DNA of 64,000 nucleotides from Corynebacterium gerontici. Its GTDB lineage: Bacteria > Actinomycetota > Actinomycetes > Mycobacteriales > Mycobacteriaceae. Every line of letters starts with the position of its first letter. Positions within the stretch are counted from its first letter, which is position 1. The notes beneath the pieces were generated by a model, which saw only the letters and a list, made by a program, of their open reading frames with translations, was not told where the DNA came from and did not search any database. A program made the position numbers and the translations under genes. Below, piece after piece: positions 37,420-46,055 of this stretch. The stretch is taken from contig NZ_CP033897.1 in the NCBI RefSeq assembly GCF_003813985.1, positions 1,364,001 through 1,428,000 on the forward strand. Reading direction: 5' to 3'.

Positions 37420-37840
37420 GCTTGTATGGATCGGCTTCACCAGCTGGTTGGGCATTCTCGCGCAGCTTGCGCAGTTCCTCGTCGCGCTGGCGAGCCTTAG
37501 CCAACAACGCCTCCATGTGCGCGGAAGCCTCAGGCACGGTGTCCAGCTCGAAGCTCAGCGTGGGCGTGAAACGAACCGAGAGCTGGTCCCCCACGATCTT
37601 GCGGAGCTGCCCTTTGGCACGACCAAGCGCCTCTGCGGCTTGCTGGGTGTCGGGCTCTTCGTCGACGGTGCGCCCGCGCACGGTGTAGTAGACGGTGGCG
37701 TCGTGCAGATCGCCGGTAACGCGAGTGTCGGTAATCGTGACAAATTCGAGGCGGCGATCTTTGATTTCGCGCTCGATAGCGGTTGCCACAATGGTCTGAA
37801 TGCGCTTTGCCATACGGGCTGCGCGTGCGTGGTCGGCCAC
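37406..37840 (-). CDS. rbfA: Ribosome-binding factor A
   Basis: 144-residue RbfA, a KH-fold factor for late 30S maturation and 17S rRNA processing. Recognisable elements: [11 protein letters not shown] at the start, [21 protein letters not shown], and [22 protein letters not shown]. The C-terminus has a short charged extension. GTG 37840 is preceded by AAGGAGAA at 5 nt; the open frame to 37987 is non-coding leader. It follows infB after 159 bp that contain a strong terminator-like hairpin, so rbfA may have its own promoter. Confidence 0.94.
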   Translation of the reverse strand: MADHARAARMAKRIQTIVATAIEREIKDRRLEFVTITDTRVTGDLHDATVYYTVRGRTVDEEPDTQQAAEALGRAKGQLRKIVGDQLSVRFTPTLSFELDTVPEASAHMEALLAKARQRDEELRKLRENAQPAGEADPYKHAEG

Positions 37841-37892
37841 GATGTTCTCCTTATGTTCGCATGCGTTGATCTTCAATCTAACGCGTGGGGGC

Positions 37893-37955
37893 AAAAACCG
37901 CCCCCGTGGACGTCTTTGGGCTCGGCAGCAAGCTTTTCGACGCGCCACGGGGGCG
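37893..37955 (-). terminator. Long-loop terminator between infB and rbfA
   Basis: Minus strand CGCCCCCGTGG (37945-37955) and CCACGGGGGCG (37899-37909) form a perfect 11-bp stem, followed by G and TTTTT. The 35-nt loop contains a complete iterated 11-mer at 37932-37942. Confidence 0.8.
37932..37942 (+). repeat. Iterated 11-mer copy 8
   Basis: Exact GCTTTTCGACG, intergenic, within the loop of the infB-rbfA hairpin. Confidence 0.85.
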
Positions 37956-37999
37956 ATCCTATTCGGCCTTGATGCGCGCGGCGTCAAGGCCTTTGGTGG

Positions 38000-40903
38000 T
38001 TAGTCGCGGGGGACTTCCACCATTTCGAAGACCTCGATGATGTCATCTACCTGGATGTCCGGGTAGGAAAGCACCATACCGCATTCATAACCTGCGGCGA
38101 CTTCGGTGACGTCGTCCTTTTCACGACGCAGCGATTCGATTTTCGCCTTTTCGGCAACCACGGCGCCGTCGCGCAGCAGACGAATCTGAGCGTTGCGACG
38201 AACCTTGCCGGACTCGACCATACAACCTGCGATGAGGCCGACCGCGGAAGCCTTGAAGATGGCGCGAATCTCTGCCCGACCAATCTCCTTTTCTTCGTAC
38301 ACCGGCTTGAGCATGCCCTTGAGCGCCTGCTCCACCTCTTCGATGGCTCGGTAGATCACCGTGTAGTAGCGGATATCCACGCCTTCGGCGTTGGCTTCCT
38401 CGGTTGCCTTGCCTTCGGAACGAACGTTGAAGGCAATGATCACAGCATCCGATGCAGCAGCCAAGGTGACGTTGGTTTGCGTCACAGCACCCACACCACG
38501 GTCGATGATGTTGAGCTGCACCTCGTCGTCCACCTCGATCTTGAGCAGAGCCTCTTCCAGTGCTTCCACGGAACCGGCGTTGTCGCCCTTGAGAATGAGG
38601 TTGAGGGTCGAGGTTTCCTTGAGCACGGAATCCAGATCCTCCAGGGACACGCGCTTACGGCTCTTAGCAGCCAGGGCGTTGCGCTTACGGGCGTTGCGCT
38701 GGTTGGCAATCTGGCGAGCCACGCGGTCGTCTTCCACAACGAGCAGGTTGTCGCCGGCACCGGGAACACCGTTGAGGCCTTGCATCTGCACGGGGCGTGA
38801 AGGACCTGCTTCGTCCACGTCATTGCCGTGCTCGTCGACCATGCGGCGAACGCGACCATACGCATCGCCTGCTACCACGGAATCACCGACGCGCAGAGTA
38901 CCGCGATGCACGATCACAGTAGCCACGGGGCCGCGGCCACGGTCGAGGTGCGCTTCGATAGCAACACCCTGGGCGTCCATGTCCGGGTTGGCGCGCAGAT
39001 CCAGCGAAGCGTCAGCGGTGAGCAGCACGGCTTCGAGCAACTCGTCAATGTGCAGACCTTGCTTTGCGGAAATGTCCACGAACATGGTGTCGCCGCCATA
39101 CTCTTCGGGAACCAGACCGTATTCGGTGAGCTGACCACGGATCTTATCCGGGTTCGCGCCTTCCTTATCGATCTTGTTCACGGCAACCACGACTGGCACA
39201 TCGGCTGCCTTGGCGTGGTTGATGGCTTCCACGGTCTGCGGCATCACGCCGTCGTCGGCTGCAACCACCAGCACCGCGATGTCGGTCGCTTTCGCACCAC
39301 GGGCACGCATCGCCGTGAAGGCCTCGTGACCAGGAGTATCCAGGAAGGTCACGCGACGATCTTCGCCGTTGAGTTCCACATTGACCTGGTAAGCACCGAT
39401 GCCCTGAGTAATACCACCGGCTTCGCCTTCGCGGACATTCGCCTTACGGATGGAGTCAAGCAGGCGAGTCTTACCGTGGTCGACGTGACCCATGACAGTC
39501 ACCACTGGGGGACGCTGGGCGAGGTCTTCCTCGTCACCTTCGTCCTCGCCGAATTGCAGGTCGAAGGATTCAAGCAGCTCGCGATCCTCGTCTTCTGGGG
39601 ATACGACCTGAACCTTGTAGTTCATTTCCTCGCCCAAAAGCTGGAGGGTCTCTTCGCTCACCGAAGCGGTAGCGGTCACCATTTCGCCGAGGTTGAACAG
39701 TGCCTGCACCAGTGCTGCGGCGTCGGCGTTGATCTTTTCCGCGAAATCGGACAGAGATGCGCCGCGCGCCAGGCGCACGGTTGCGCCGCCGCCATCGGGC
39801 AGGCGTACGCCGCCGATGACGTTCGGTGCCTGCATGGACTCGTATTCGTTACGCTTTTGACGCTTCGACTTACGTCCGCGACGCGGTGCGCCGCCTGGAC
39901 GGCCGAATGCGCCAGCGGTACCGCCACGTCGACCGCCGCGGCCACCTCCGCCTCCGCGGAAGCCACCGGGACCTCCCGGTCCACCGGGACCGCCGCCTGG
40001 GCGACCACCACGGTTGCCGCCACCGGATGCACGAGTGGGCATCTGCGCGGGATTCGGATGCGTAGGCATCATTGCCGGAGTTGGACGACGTCCGCCGCCC
40101 TGGCGCTCCTGACCGCCCTGAGCTCCTTGACGCTGTCCGCCAGGACGTGGGGCGCCACCGCGACCACCTGGACGAGGCGCACGATCTTGCTGTCCACCAC
40201 GGCCGCCGGCGGGGCGTTGCCCACCACCGGGACGGGGCTGGCCACCGGGGCGGGGACCACCGCCGGGGCGAGGCGCTGGACGCTCGCCGCCACCCGTGGA
40301 GAACGGGTTATTGGCCACGCGTGGTGCGCGACCGCCGGGCTTCGGGCCAGGCTTGGCTTGAGGGCGCGGCATCGACGCGGGCGTGGTGCCAGACGTTGCC
40401 GGCTGCGCTGCCTCGGGTTTTGCCGCAGGCTTTGCAGGCTGAGCTGGCTTGGGTGCCGCAGGCTTCGCCGCAGCAGGCTTGGGCGCCGCAGGTTTCGCCG
40501 CTGCGCCTGGTTTCGCTGCGGGCTTTGCGGGCTGAGCTGGCTTGGGTGCCGCAGGCTTCGCCGCAGCAGGCTTGGGCGCGGCAGGTTTCGCCGCTGCGCC
40601 TGGTTTCGCGGCTGCACCGGGCTTCGGAGCTGCGGGCTTCGCAGCTTGGCCGGGCTTTGCCGACGGTGCCGCAGGTTTCGTTTCAGCCTTGGCAGCGGGC
40701 TTCGCTTCAGCTTTCGCTTCGCCACCTTCTGCCTTGGAAGCTTGAGCCTCGTAGTGTGCTTTCATCTTCTTGATCACCGGGGGTTCGATGGTCGAAGAAG
40801 CAGTTTTAACAAATTCGCCTTGCTCTTTGAGCGTGGCAAGAAGTTCTTTGCTGGTTACACCAAGCTGTTTTGCGAGCTCATGTACACGTAGCTTTCCGGG
40901 CAC
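38000..40903 (-). CDS. infB: Translation initiation factor IF-2
   Basis: 967-residue initiation factor that places fMet-tRNA on the 30S subunit. A small N-terminal domain is followed by a 350-residue disordered region: first Ala/Lys/Pro repeats (about residues 70-175), then Gly/Arg/Pro-rich sequence to about 345. Then the G domain: [14 protein letters not shown] (G1), [16 protein letters not shown] (G3) and NKID (G4), and the C-terminal beta-barrels. The extended N-terminus is typical of actinobacteria. GTG 40903 has GGAGAG upstream. It follows ylxR behind a hairpin at 40923-40960. Confidence 0.97.
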   Translation of the reverse strand: MPGKLRVHELAKQLGVTSKELLATLKEQGEFVKTASSTIEPPVIKKMKAHYEAQASKAEGGEAKAEAKPAAKAETKPAAPSAKPGQAAKPAAPKPGAAAKPGAAAKPAAPKPAAAKPAAPKPAQPAKPAAKPGAAAKPAAPKPAAAKPAAPKPAQPAKPAAKPEAAQPATSGTTPASMPRPQAKPGPKPGGRAPRVANNPFSTGGGERPAPRPGGGPRPGGQPRPGGGQRPAGGRGGQQDRAPRPGGRGGAPRPGGQRQGAQGGQERQGGGRRPTPAMMPTHPNPAQMPTRASGGGNRGGRPGGGPGGPGGPGGFRGGGGGRGGRRGGTAGAFGRPGGAPRRGRKSKRQKRNEYESMQAPNVIGGVRLPDGGGATVRLARGASLSDFAEKINADAAALVQALFNLGEMVTATASVSEETLQLLGEEMNYKVQVVSPEDEDRELLESFDLQFGEDEGDEEDLAQRPPVVTVMGHVDHGKTRLLDSIRKANVREGEAGGITQGIGAYQVNVELNGEDRRVTFLDTPGHEAFTAMRARGAKATDIAVLVVAADDGVMPQTVEAINHAKAADVPVVVAVNKIDKEGANPDKIRGQLTEYGLVPEEYGGDTMFVDISAKQGLHIDELLEAVLLTADASLDLRANPDMDAQGVAIEAHLDRGRGPVATVIVHRGTLRVGDSVVAGDAYGRVRRMVDEHGNDVDEAGPSRPVQMQGLNGVPGAGDNLLVVEDDRVARQIANQRNARKRNALAAKSRKRVSLEDLDSVLKETSTLNLILKGDNAGSVEALEEALLKIEVDDEVQLNIIDRGVGAVTQTNVTLAAASDAVIIAFNVRSEGKATEEANAEGVDIRYYTVIYRAIEEVEQALKGMLKPVYEEKEIGRAEIRAIFKASAVGLIAGCMVESGKVRRNAQIRLLRDGAVVAEKAKIESLRREKDDVTEVAAGYECGMVLSYPDIQVDDIIEVFEMVEVPRD
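40423..40610 (-). repeat. 93-bp tandem repeat inside infB
   Basis: Two near-identical direct copies offset by 93 bp (for example both begin GAGCTGGCTTGGGTGCCGCA at 40441 and 40534). They encode a 31-residue Ala/Lys/Pro unit in the disordered N-terminal part of IF-2. Confidence 0.85.
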
Positions 40904-40922
40904 TTCTCTCCTTGGGTTTTAA

Positions 40923-40960
40923 GGCAAGGAATCAAAGGCCCAAAAGGCTGATTCCTTACC
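40923..40960 (-). promoter_or_regulatory. Hairpin in the ylxR-infB gap
   Basis: Minus strand GGTAAGGAATCA (40949-40960) pairs with TGATTCCTTGCC (40923-40934; one T-G mismatch position) around a 14-nt loop. TTAAAAC follows, then the infB ribosome site. It could attenuate, or mark a processing site. Confidence 0.5.
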
Positions 40961-40989
40961 TGTTTTCGTTGACGTTCATCGCTGATGCT

Positions 40990-41304
40990 TCATGGTGTGC
41001 TCATCAGTGTTGTGTCTTCCTTACAGGGGTCAGGGTCGTGTTGGAGGAGATAATCCCTCACATGACCTGTGTCTATTGGCATAGACACCCGAAACGCGCG
41101 GGCAAATGCTCGCCTGCGCGTCGCTTCTTCCAATGCCTCGACCGTTGGCGTGATCCATGCTCCTCTGCCACCCAATTTTCTCTGGGGGTCAGGAACGATG
41201 AAGCAGGTGCCGTCGATAGGTTGCGACACGAGGCGCAAAAGATGCTGCGGATCGGTGGTGGTTCGAGTGGCAATGCAGGTGCGTTGGATTGTGTGTTCAG
41301 GCAT
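40990..41304 (-). CDS. ylxR: YlxR family (DUF448) protein
   Basis: 104-residue nucleic-acid-binding protein of the YlxR family, encoded between nusA and infB in most Gram-positive bacteria. The family signature is visible as RTCIATRTTTDPQHLLRLV near the start and GGRGAW in the middle. Relatives act as small regulators or RNase P partners in some species; role here unknown. ATG 41304 gives the standard family start. The frame continues to 41388 without similarity. A possible promoter (TACACT at 41441-41446, minus strand) lies in the 183-bp gap after nusA, where I see no other gene. Confidence 0.88.
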   Translation of the reverse strand: MPEHTIQRTCIATRTTTDPQHLLRLVSQPIDGTCFIVPDPQRKLGGRGAWITPTVEALEEATRRRAFARAFRVSMPIDTGHVRDYLLQHDPDPCKEDTTLMSTP

Positions 41305-41487
41305 CCGCTTGAGCTCGAGCCACCTTTCTTCTGATCCACAGACGATTCTTCGCCCCGGCACATCCGCGCACGCTATTGATCTGGGCAATAGCGTTGTAAC
41401 CGATTTTCGGCACAGCGCAACGATTCGAGAACCATCGGCCAGTGTACGCCATTGTTGTGATTTGGCGAATCACCACCTCCCCGACGG

Positions 41488-42495
41488 CTATTCCTGATCG
41501 TCCTTGTCTGATCGAATGTCGATCTTCCAACCAGTCAGGCGGGCCGCAAGGCGAGCATTCTGCCCTTCTTTACCGATCGCCAGCGAGAGCTGGTAATCGG
41601 GCACGGTGACTCGTGCTGCTTGCGCTTCCTCATCGAGCACCTCAACGTGTACCACTTTAGATGGTGCCAGAGCATTTCCCACGAAAGTTGCAGGATCCTC
41701 GGAGTATTCGATGATGTCGATCTTCTCCCCCGCGAGTTCCTTCATGATGTTGTTCACTCGCTGACCACGCGGCCCGATGCAAGCTCCTTTGGCGTTGAGC
41801 CCCTTCGCCATCCCACGTACCGCAATTTTCGAGCGATGCCCCGCCTCGCGGGCAATGGAGACGATTTCCACGGAGCCGTCGGCAACCTCGGGAACTTCCA
41901 ATTGGAACAAGTGGCGGACAAGCTCAGGGTGCGTGCGAGAGAGGTTGATCTGCAGGTTGGTGGGATTGCGATTCACACCCACCACATATGCTTTCACTCG
42001 ATCACCGTGGCGAAGCACCTCTCCAGGAATTTGCTCTGCCGGAATTAAGATGCCGTCTTGTCCATCGAGCTCAGTACCGAGATGCACAACAACGATGCCT
42101 TTTTCTTTGGCGTGAGCATCTGCTTGCACGATGCCCGAGACGATCGTGTCCTCGTATTCCGAATAGGCATCGTATGCCTTGGCGGTGGTTGCCTCGCGCA
42201 GTTGCCTCAGGATGGTGTCGCGTACTGCTTTGGCGCCAATCCGTCCAAAGTGCGAAGGTGTGTCGTCGCGCTCGCTGAGCACGTTGCCTTCTTCATCCAG
42301 CGTGGACACGATGACAGCAACTTCACCAGTGTCGCGATCGATTTCCACCCGCGCACGCTCACCCTCGGTGTCGCTTTCTTCCTTGTACTCAAGGTAAGCA
42401 TGACGAAGCGCCCCTGCGATCGTTAACAGCAGTTCTTGGACGGCAATGCCGTGTTCCTTCTCGATCGCGCGGAGCGCCTTGATGTCAATATTCAC
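41488..42495 (-). CDS. nusA: Transcription termination/antitermination factor NusA
   Basis: 335-residue NusA that binds RNA polymerase and nascent RNA. N-terminal polymerase-binding domain ([21 protein letters not shown]), S1 domain beginning near residue 105 ([22 protein letters not shown]), then two KH domains including [22 protein letters not shown]. The C-terminal acidic repeats of E. coli NusA are absent, as usual in actinobacteria. The start codon is GTG at 42495, directly adjacent to the rimP stop (TAA-GTG), indicating tight coupling. Confidence 0.97.
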   Translation of the reverse strand: MNIDIKALRAIEKEHGIAVQELLLTIAGALRHAYLEYKEESDTEGERARVEIDRDTGEVAVIVSTLDEEGNVLSERDDTPSHFGRIGAKAVRDTILRQLREATTAKAYDAYSEYEDTIVSGIVQADAHAKEKGIVVVHLGTELDGQDGILIPAEQIPGEVLRHGDRVKAYVVGVNRNPTNLQINLSRTHPELVRHLFQLEVPEVADGSVEIVSIAREAGHRSKIAVRGMAKGLNAKGACIGPRGQRVNNIMKELAGEKIDIIEYSEDPATFVGNALAPSKVVHVEVLDEEAQAARVTVPDYQLSLAIGKEGQNARLAARLTGWKIDIRSDKDDQE

Positions 42496-43059
42496 TTATG
42501 CGTGATCCTCTCGCCATTGCATGGCTTCGTCGTAACTCATATTCGTAAGCTCCAATTGCTCTTCGGGAGCTTGGGCAAATTCAATTTCTACCACTGCCCG
42601 AGGGGTGTTGGCTAGTACCAGGGATTCCACCACTAAATTCCTACCCTGCTTTTGCACGAGGACGACCCTGGCTTCTTCTTTATCCAGCGCTCCAATACGC
42701 CAGGTGCTTTGCTTTTCGTCTTGCGTCACCTTGACTAGCCGCCCCCGGTTTCTGCGCCAATGCCGGGGAAGGGTCAGCGGGCGATCCACTCCGGGGGTGG
42801 TGACTTCTAGGGTGTAACCTGCACCGAAGTTCAGCGTGCCGCGTTCTTCGGTGGCGTCGAAAAGCTCCGAAATTTCCTGGGACACCACTTCAAGCAGGTC
42901 GAGCCCCGGGCGCTGGTCGCCGTCGAGTTGGATGGTGACGGAAGATTTCTTGCCAGCTCTATTGACCTTGATTCCCTCAACGTCCAGGTGGTGGCTGGCT
43001 ACGAGCGGGCTGATGAGTGCTTCGAGCGTCTCGGAAGTAGGAAATGCCATGTGCTTCAT
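42496..43059 (-). CDS. rimP: Ribosome maturation factor RimP
   Basis: 187-residue RimP, required for 30S maturation, at the head of the rimP-nusA-ylxR-infB cluster as in most bacteria. The N-terminal domain contains [19 protein letters not shown] and [23 protein letters not shown], the diagnostic segment. The C-terminal Sm-like domain follows. ATG 43059 or ATG 43050 may be the start (the latter gives M-A-F-P). It is divergent from a lipoprotein gene at 43098, with both promoters in under 50 bp. One iterated 11-mer is read in frame as E-L-F-D-A. Confidence 0.94.
   Translation of the reverse strand: MKHMAFPTSETLEALISPLVASHHLDVEGIKVNRAGKKSSVTIQLDGDQRPGLDLLEVVSQEISELFDATEERGTLNFGAGYTLEVTTPGVDRPLTLPRHWRRNRGRLVKVTQDEKQSTWRIGALDKEEARVVLVQKQGRNLVVESLVLANTPRAVVEIEFAQAPEEQLELTNMSYDEAMQWREDHA
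42855..42865 (-). repeat. Iterated 11-mer copy 9
   Basis: Exact GCTTTTCGACG on the minus strand in rimP, read as E-L-F-D-A. Confidence 0.85.
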
Positions 43060-43097
43060 GCTAGCCGGAGGTGGCGCAAGGCTATACTTTGCAATCG

Positions 43098-43952
43098 ATG
43101 CGCCATTCGAACCTTCTTCCCTTCAGCTTGTTGTTACCTCTTGCGGGCTGCAGTCTCATCTCGCAGCCCGAACCTAACGCAACATTGGTGGAACTTGCCG
43201 CCCAGGCGCAGTATGAATCACAGACGTACCAAACGCCTTCCTTGAAGGAACTCCGCACTGGCGACGCCGAGGAACTGATTGCAGAGATCTTGCGCGAGTG
43301 CGGCCACCGCGATGATGGTCAGCAGCCCGAAAGCTGTGATCGCGCCACGGTTGATGATGCGATCAGTGCAGCCGCACTAGATCAACGCCCAGGCTTGGAG
43401 CTTTTCGACGTCTCAGCGTCCAACATTGCAAACGTAGCCACCACAGCACCGCAGGACGCAATGCCGGTGATCGTGCAGCAAGTGCTCGATCTGGTTGCCG
43501 CGGGCTCCGCTACCCCAAACACTGGCGCGGCAGAACTTAGGATGAACAAAGAGCTCAAAAGCCAAGGCATCAGTAGCGAGGCAGTGAACGCCGACGCTGA
43601 AGACGCCAGAAGCGCGTTGAAGGAAGAATTTGCAACGCGCTATGCCTTGGGTGTGGCTCAGGCATACGCCGAGCCCGGCACCGCCGGAGCCATCGCAGAG
43701 TTGCGCGCTGCGCACCAGAGCCGCATTGACTTACTGGAGTCTAGCCTCGCCCCCACCGAGGATGTGCCCGTTGCCGAACCCGCCTACGAGATCGCTGGCA
43801 CCGTGCCCGAAAATCCTGGTTCCGCGGCGGTGCTCGTTGACGAACTTCATCAACACATGGTGGATACTTACGCCCACTTAGCGGCGCAGGCGCGCACGCC
43901 TTCATGGCGCATGTTCTGCCTGGCCATGGCGTCACAGAGCCTACGAGGTTAA
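43098..43952 (+). CDS. Lipoprotein with DUF4439 (ferritin-like) domain
   Basis: 284-residue predicted lipoprotein. The signal peptide (residues 1-17) ends in the lipobox PLAGC, so Cys18 would be lipidated and the protein held on the outer face of the membrane. The rest is helical. The last 130 residues resemble the ferritin-like DUF4439 domain, with [20 protein letters not shown] and [10 protein letters not shown] as conserved features. Function unknown. ATG 43098 follows TATACT (43083-43088) by 9 nt, suggesting a leaderless transcript divergent from rimP. One 11-mer copy is read as E-L-F-D-V. Confidence 0.82.
   Translation: MRHSNLLPFSLLLPLAGCSLISQPEPNATLVELAAQAQYESQTYQTPSLKELRTGDAEELIAEILRECGHRDDGQQPESCDRATVDDAISAAALDQRPGLELFDVSASNIANVATTAPQDAMPVIVQQVLDLVAAGSATPNTGAAELRMNKELKSQGISSEAVNADAEDARSALKEEFATRYALGVAQAYAEPGTAGAIAELRAAHQSRIDLLESSLAPTEDVPVAEPAYEIAGTVPENPGSAAVLVDELHQHMVDTYAHLAAQARTPSWRMFCLAMASQSLRG
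43400..43410 (+). repeat. Iterated 11-mer copy 10
   Basis: Exact GCTTTTCGACG in the DUF4439 lipoprotein gene, read as E-L-F-D-V. Confidence 0.85.
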
Positions 43953-44013
43953 ACAGCGCTCCGTTGTTCTCGCTCAACATTGACTTCGGAGCCCATCCTG
44001 TAAGGTAGCGGCC

Positions 44014-45996
44014 ATGACAGCTTCCTCGAGCAAAGCTCCAGCTCACACAATGCGTCGATCAAGATGGCTTGCGTTGTTGCTCCTCATCGTTGGCATCACG
44101 CTGATGAGCCTCGGCGACAAAGACATTCCCTCCAACACCTTCGGCAATCTACCCGAGGGCTCAGAATCAAGAGCGGTGGCGGAAGCCGTGCAAGGCTTCG
44201 AAGACGAGCAGTCTGACAACACTGCCATCGCTGTTTTTTCCAATGAGCAGGGAATCAACCTCAAGGCGATCCAGCCGCTCGCCCAAGATCTCGGCGGTCA
44301 AGCGGTACCGTCTGAGGACGGCAAGGCGGCCCTGCTCTTGACCACCATCGAAGGTGGTACGAGCACCGAGGTTGCTAACCAAGTTGACGCGATCCGCACC
44401 CAGCTCCAAAGCAATGCACCGGCAAACACCACCGTCGAGGTCACCGGCCCAGCGGCCATCCAGGCTGATCTTGCGAATGTGTTTGATGGTGCCAACTTCC
44501 TCCTGCTCGGCGTCACTGCGCTCATCGTTGCAGTACTGTTGATCATCACCTACCGCTCCCCCGTCTTGTGGCTCATTCCGCTTTTGGTAATCGCCGTGGC
44601 GGACCGCCTCGCCGCAACCGTCTTCACCTGGGTGCTCAGTGGTTTGGGCATGAGCTGGGATGAGTCCACCGCGGGTATTTTGTCCGTCCTGGTCTTTGGC
44701 GCAGGCACCAACTACGCACTGCTGTTGATCTCCCGCTACAGGGATGAGCTGCGTGAAGACTCTGACCGCTTCAGCGCTATGGCGAAAGCATGGAAGCCAA
44801 CGGCCCGAGCCTGCGCAGCTAGCGCCAGTACGGTAGCACTTGGCGTTTTGTGTCTTCTGCTTTCGGCAGCGCCCAACACCCGCGGCTTGGGTGTGGCCTC
44901 GATGGTTGGTGTGGCCATCGCGTTGCTGTTTGCACTGTTCGTCTTACCGGGTGCGTTGGTGACGTTCGACCGCTGGATCTTCTGGCCAAAAGCGCCGAAG
45001 GTTGGTACAAAACCCGAGCACAAGCTCTGGGACAAGATCGGGGCTTTCGTCGCTTCGAAGAAGCTCGCGGTAATCGTGGGCTCGCTGGTAATTCTTGGCA
45101 TCGCATGTGCTGGTTCGCTCAACATGAAGATCGGTCTGGGGCAAGCTGAGCAATTCATTGACACCCCGGAATCCATTGCCGCAACTGACACGCTGAACGA
45201 ACACTTCCCGGATCAGGCTGCAACACCTGCCACCGTCCTCATCGAAGATCCTGCACAGGGTGACGCCACGACCGCGGCGCTCAAGCAGGCGGGAGCCACT
45301 GTCCGCCCGGGTCCAGTGGAAGACGGCGTGGCAGTGGTCTACGCCTCCGGATTGGATACCGAGACGTTGCGTGAAACCGTCCAGCAAGAATCGCTTGCTG
45401 CCCTCGTCGGTGGTCCGGATGCAGAGCTGTATGATCAGGCGGACTTCGCGGCCAAGGATCGCATGAAGATCTTCCCTGCTGTACTCGCCATCGTGCTCGT
45501 TGCCTTGATGCTCCTGCTACGAAGCGTGGTGGCACCGTTGATCATGGTGGCAACCGTGCTGCTCACCAACGTGGCCGCGATGGGACTGGGCTGGTGGGTT
45601 TTCCAGCACGTGCTTGGCTTCGATTCGCTCGCCGAATTGACTCCGCTTTACGCCTTCGTATTCTTGGTGGCTCTGGGCGTGGATTACAACATCTTCCTGG
45701 TCACTAGGGCTAAGGAAGAAGCAGAGCGCAACCCTAGTGCAGGCATGGAAGGCCATGTTCGCACCGCGCTATCAACCACTGGTGGTGTGATCACTTCTGC
45801 AGGTATTTTGCTGGCCGCGGTGTTTGCTGCGCTAGGCGTACTGCCGCTAGTGGCCCTTGCGCAGATCGGTGTGGTCATTTTCCTCGGTGTTCTGCTCGAC
45901 ACCTTGATTGTGCGAACCATCCTGCTACCAGCAGTCATGATGGTGCTTGGGCAAAAGTTCTGGTGGCCCGCTCAGCCAACCAATCGCTCCTCCTAA
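44014..45996 (+). CDS. MMPL/RND-family transporter
   Basis: 660-residue membrane protein with two repeats, each one helix, a large extracytoplasmic loop and a five-helix block, the layout of short MMPL (YdfJ-like) exporters. The second repeat keeps the proton-relay Asp-Tyr pair (GVDYNIFLVTRAKEE, Asp557-Tyr558). In the first repeat the equivalent position is Asn233-Tyr234 (GAGTNYALLLISRYRDEL). Substrate unknown; larger relatives in corynebacteria export trehalose mycolates, but no accessory gene is nearby. First gene of the accessory region; ATG 44014. A shared terminator follows. Confidence 0.9.
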   Translation: MTASSSKAPAHTMRRSRWLALLLLIVGITLMSLGDKDIPSNTFGNLPEGSESRAVAEAVQGFEDEQSDNTAIAVFSNEQGINLKAIQPLAQDLGGQAVPSEDGKAALLLTTIEGGTSTEVANQVDAIRTQLQSNAPANTTVEVTGPAAIQADLANVFDGANFLLLGVTALIVAVLLIITYRSPVLWLIPLLVIAVADRLAATVFTWVLSGLGMSWDESTAGILSVLVFGAGTNYALLLISRYRDELREDSDRFSAMAKAWKPTARACAASASTVALGVLCLLLSAAPNTRGLGVASMVGVAIALLFALFVLPGALVTFDRWIFWPKAPKVGTKPEHKLWDKIGAFVASKKLAVIVGSLVILGIACAGSLNMKIGLGQAEQFIDTPESIAATDTLNEHFPDQAATPATVLIEDPAQGDATTAALKQAGATVRPGPVEDGVAVVYASGLDTETLRETVQQESLAALVGGPDAELYDQADFAAKDRMKIFPAVLAIVLVALMLLLRSVVAPLIMVATVLLTNVAAMGLGWWVFQHVLGFDSLAELTPLYAFVFLVALGVDYNIFLVTRAKEEAERNPSAGMEGHVRTALSTTGGVITSAGILLAAVFAALGVLPLVALAQIGVVIFLGVLLDTLIVRTILLPAVMMVLGQKFWWPAQPTNRSS

Positions 45997-46000
45997 CAGC

Positions 46001-46045
46001 AAAGCCCCCGACCCACAGCGAATCTACGTGGTGCGGGGGCTTTCT
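46001..46045. terminator. Bidirectional terminator, MMPL gene / GH13 gene
   Basis: AAAGCCCCCG (46001-46010) pairs with CGGGGGCTTT (46034-46043). Symmetric A/T flanks serve both convergent genes. Confidence 0.85.
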
Positions 46046-46055
46046 CGTGCTCAGG

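Noticed and set aside
38828..40891. 687-codon open frame on the plus strand opposite infB
   Set aside because: It is the antisense shadow of the GC-rich infB coding sequence, low complexity, with no ribosome site or motif.
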